In this document: positions 6,215 to 7,181 of the stretch, piece by piece | How positions within the stretch are numbered: position 1 is the first letter of the stretch | How the letters are laid out: the number at the start of each line of letters is the position of its first letter | NCBI GenBank assembly: GCA_003561815.1 | Contig: PWVP01000101.1 | Location: 1-7,181, forward strand | Reading direction: 5' to 3' | Origin: Campylobacterota bacterium | GTDB lineage: Bacteria > Campylobacterota > Campylobacteria > Campylobacterales > SZUA-545 | Length of the DNA stretch: 7,181 nucleotides | Translations under genes and position numbers: made by a program | Notes under the pieces: model-generated | Seen by the model: only the letters and a program-made list of their open reading frames with translations | Told to the model about the DNA's origin: nothing | Database searches by the model: none

Positions 6215-6853
6215 ATGAAAACCATCCTTTTTGATATGGACGGCACGCTGCTGGACTCCCAGGCCGACATCGCCGCCTCTATTAACCACACCCGCGAGGC
6301 CAGGGGCTTAGCGCCGCTGCCGCTTGAGTCGATCACCCGCGCTATCAACGATCCGAGTATCAATGCCGCCGAGCTGCTCTATGGCGAGCCGGAGTACAGC
6401 CCAAGCGATCGCGATCGTTTCGAGGCGCACTACCATGCCCAGTGTCTTGAGAGCGTCGTGCTCTATGAGGGGATCGTGCCGCTTTTAGAGGCGCTGAGCA
6501 CCCACGGCTGTCGCCTGGCGGTGGTGACCAACGCCAATCGGATCTTTGCCGAGCGGATGCTTTCGCATCTGGGGGTGGCGCACCACTTCGGCGCGATTTT
6601 GGGGGCTAGCTGTGTGCCCCGGGCCAAGCCCTATCCCGACATGCTCCATGAGGCGCGTCGCCGACTATCGTGCCCCGGATCCGAAAAAGCGGTGATGGTG
6701 GGGGATAATGAGAAAGATATGCGCGCGGCACAGGCGGCCGGGGTCGCGGGGCTCTTTGCCGCCTGGGGATACGGCGAGGGGGCGGAGCTGGCCCGGATGG
6801 TTCTTAAACACCCCATGGAGCTTCTTGATTTTCTGCTAGAATCGGAAGATTAA
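6215..6853 (+). CDS. HAD-superfamily phosphatase, phosphoglycolate phosphatase-like
   Basis: The 212-residue cytoplasmic hydrolase has all four HAD motifs. Motif I is FDMDGTLLDS with nucleophile D7 and acid/base D9. Motif II is VVTNAN with T105. Motif III is K138 in RAKPYPDML. Motif IV is VGDNEKDM with D164 and D168 for magnesium. A helical C1 cap (about 15-85) between motifs I and II places it in subfamily IA with the phosphoglycolate phosphatases (Gph). The tail WGYGEG is common in that group. The natural substrate cannot be told from the sequence; other small phosphate esters are possible. ATG 6215 is chosen because MKTILFDMDGT is the conserved beginning; the frame is open upstream to ATG 6152, but that would add 21 residues overlapping the divergent promoter. 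No ribosome binding site precedes 6215. The next gene starts 18 bases after the stop. Confidence 0.85.
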   Translation: MKTILFDMDGTLLDSQADIAASINHTREARGLAPLPLESITRAINDPSINAAELLYGEPEYSPSDRDRFEAHYHAQCLESVVLYEGIVPLLEALSTHGCRLAVVTNANRIFAERMLSHLGVAHHFGAILGASCVPRAKPYPDMLHEARRRLSCPGSEKAVMVGDNEKDMRAAQAAGVAGLFAAWGYGEGAELARMVLKHPMELLDFLLESED

Positions 6854-6871
6854 GCCACAAAAAGGATACAA

Positions 6872-7181
6872 ATGCAACGCTCACGCTTAAAAATGGGGTT
6901 TCTGGCAGTAGCGGCAGGGGCGCTTCTGTGGGGGTGTAGTACCGATGACAGTAAATCAACCCAGAGCCCCAGAAGCCATGACGGCACTGTCTCCAACCCG
7001 GAGACGCTCAGCCTTGATACTATCTACCATGATAGGCTGGTGGGCTCCTGCACGATGCCCAAACGGGTTGCCGAGATGAATATGTACAGCCACTACCGAT
7101 TCACGACCAGTAGCGCTGGCAACTACACCATCACACTCGATGAGCAGGATGTTCAGCAGGTGGCCTATCTCTATATTCTGC
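6872..7181 (+). CDS. Putative lipoprotein, C-terminus cut by the window edge
   Basis: The frame is open from ATG 6872 to the window end (103 codons seen), with AAGGA five bases upstream. The N-terminus is a lipoprotein signal: basic MQRSRLK, hydrophobic MGFLAVAAGALLW, then a lipobox-like LLWGC with the modified Cys at residue 22, followed by STDDSKS. Trp at the position two before the Cys is unusual. After a polar Ser/Thr spacer, SHYRFTTSSAGNYTITL followed by VAYLYIL resembles a PPC-type (pre-peptidase C-terminal) beta-sandwich, in which a YxF strand, AGxYTITL and a DxYLY-like strand recur. That resemblance is by eye. The short gap to the HAD gene suggests co-transcription, though the functions look unrelated. 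The rest of the protein is not visible, so its role is unknown. Confidence 0.75.
   Translation, partial: MQRSRLKMGFLAVAAGALLWGCSTDDSKSTQSPRSHDGTVSNPETLSLDTIYHDRLVGSCTMPKRVAEMNMYSHYRFTTSSAGNYTITLDEQDVQQVAYLYIL

Noticed and set aside
6140..6289. A 50-residue N-terminal extension of the aminotransferase
   Set aside because: The conserved family N-terminus begins at MLLMTPGPTP, a good ribosome binding site precedes ATG 6139, and the extension would overlap the HAD gene and both promoters.
1..7181. tRNA, rRNA, CRISPR array, insertion sequence or attachment site
   Set aside because: I saw no cloverleaf, no regularly spaced repeats, no transposase motifs and no terminal inverted repeats on reading both strands.

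Overview
The window looks like a piece of chromosome from a moderately GC-rich bacterium, most likely a member of the Campylobacterota (Epsilonproteobacteria). The basis is the short (275 aa) HisZ translationally coupled to a class V aminotransferase beginning MLLMTPGPTPVPEFVR, AAGGA-type ribosome binding sites, and extended -10 promoter elements without a recognisable -35. The genus cannot be fixed from the sequence alone. TGA is an ordinary stop here: the aminotransferase ends in a TGA that overlaps the hisZ start.

Layout. Bases 1-72 are the last 23 codons of a plus-strand gene. Its stop codon overlaps the stop of the first minus-strand gene. From 6139 down to 69 everything reads on the minus strand, in the order class V aminotransferase, hisZ, a TPR plus beta-barrel outer membrane protein, a secreted FecR-domain protein, an in-frame continuation of that protein behind a TGA stop, and a small two-helix membrane protein. 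A 75-bp divergent promoter region (6140-6214) separates this block from a plus-strand pair: a HAD-superfamily phosphatase and a lipoprotein cut by the window edge. No stretch longer than 300 bases lacks a gene.

The most interesting part is 418-4124. The TPR/beta-barrel protein has the architecture of the Slam/NilB/HsmA outer membrane translocators (DUF560, type XI secretion). The next gene encodes an exported FecR-domain protein with an acidic linker and a C-terminal region carrying a TbpB-like barrel signature. After its TGA stop the same reading frame continues for 235 further sense codons and ends in a second, textbook TbpB-like barrel motif (GRFYGSDAQAVGGTF). TbpB-like barrels are the known recognition module of Slam-type translocators. 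The pair is therefore best read as a translocator with its cargo, in an unusual FecR-TbpB-barrel form. The cargo gene is either broken by a nonsense mutation, split, or read through. This pairing is an inference from architecture and adjacency; no homology search was run.

The remaining genes are housekeeping: HisZ activates the first step of histidine synthesis, the aminotransferase probably handles alanine/serine/glyoxylate-type chemistry, and the HAD enzyme resembles phosphoglycolate phosphatases. The palindrome CGATCG occurs 17 times across the window, far more than base composition predicts.
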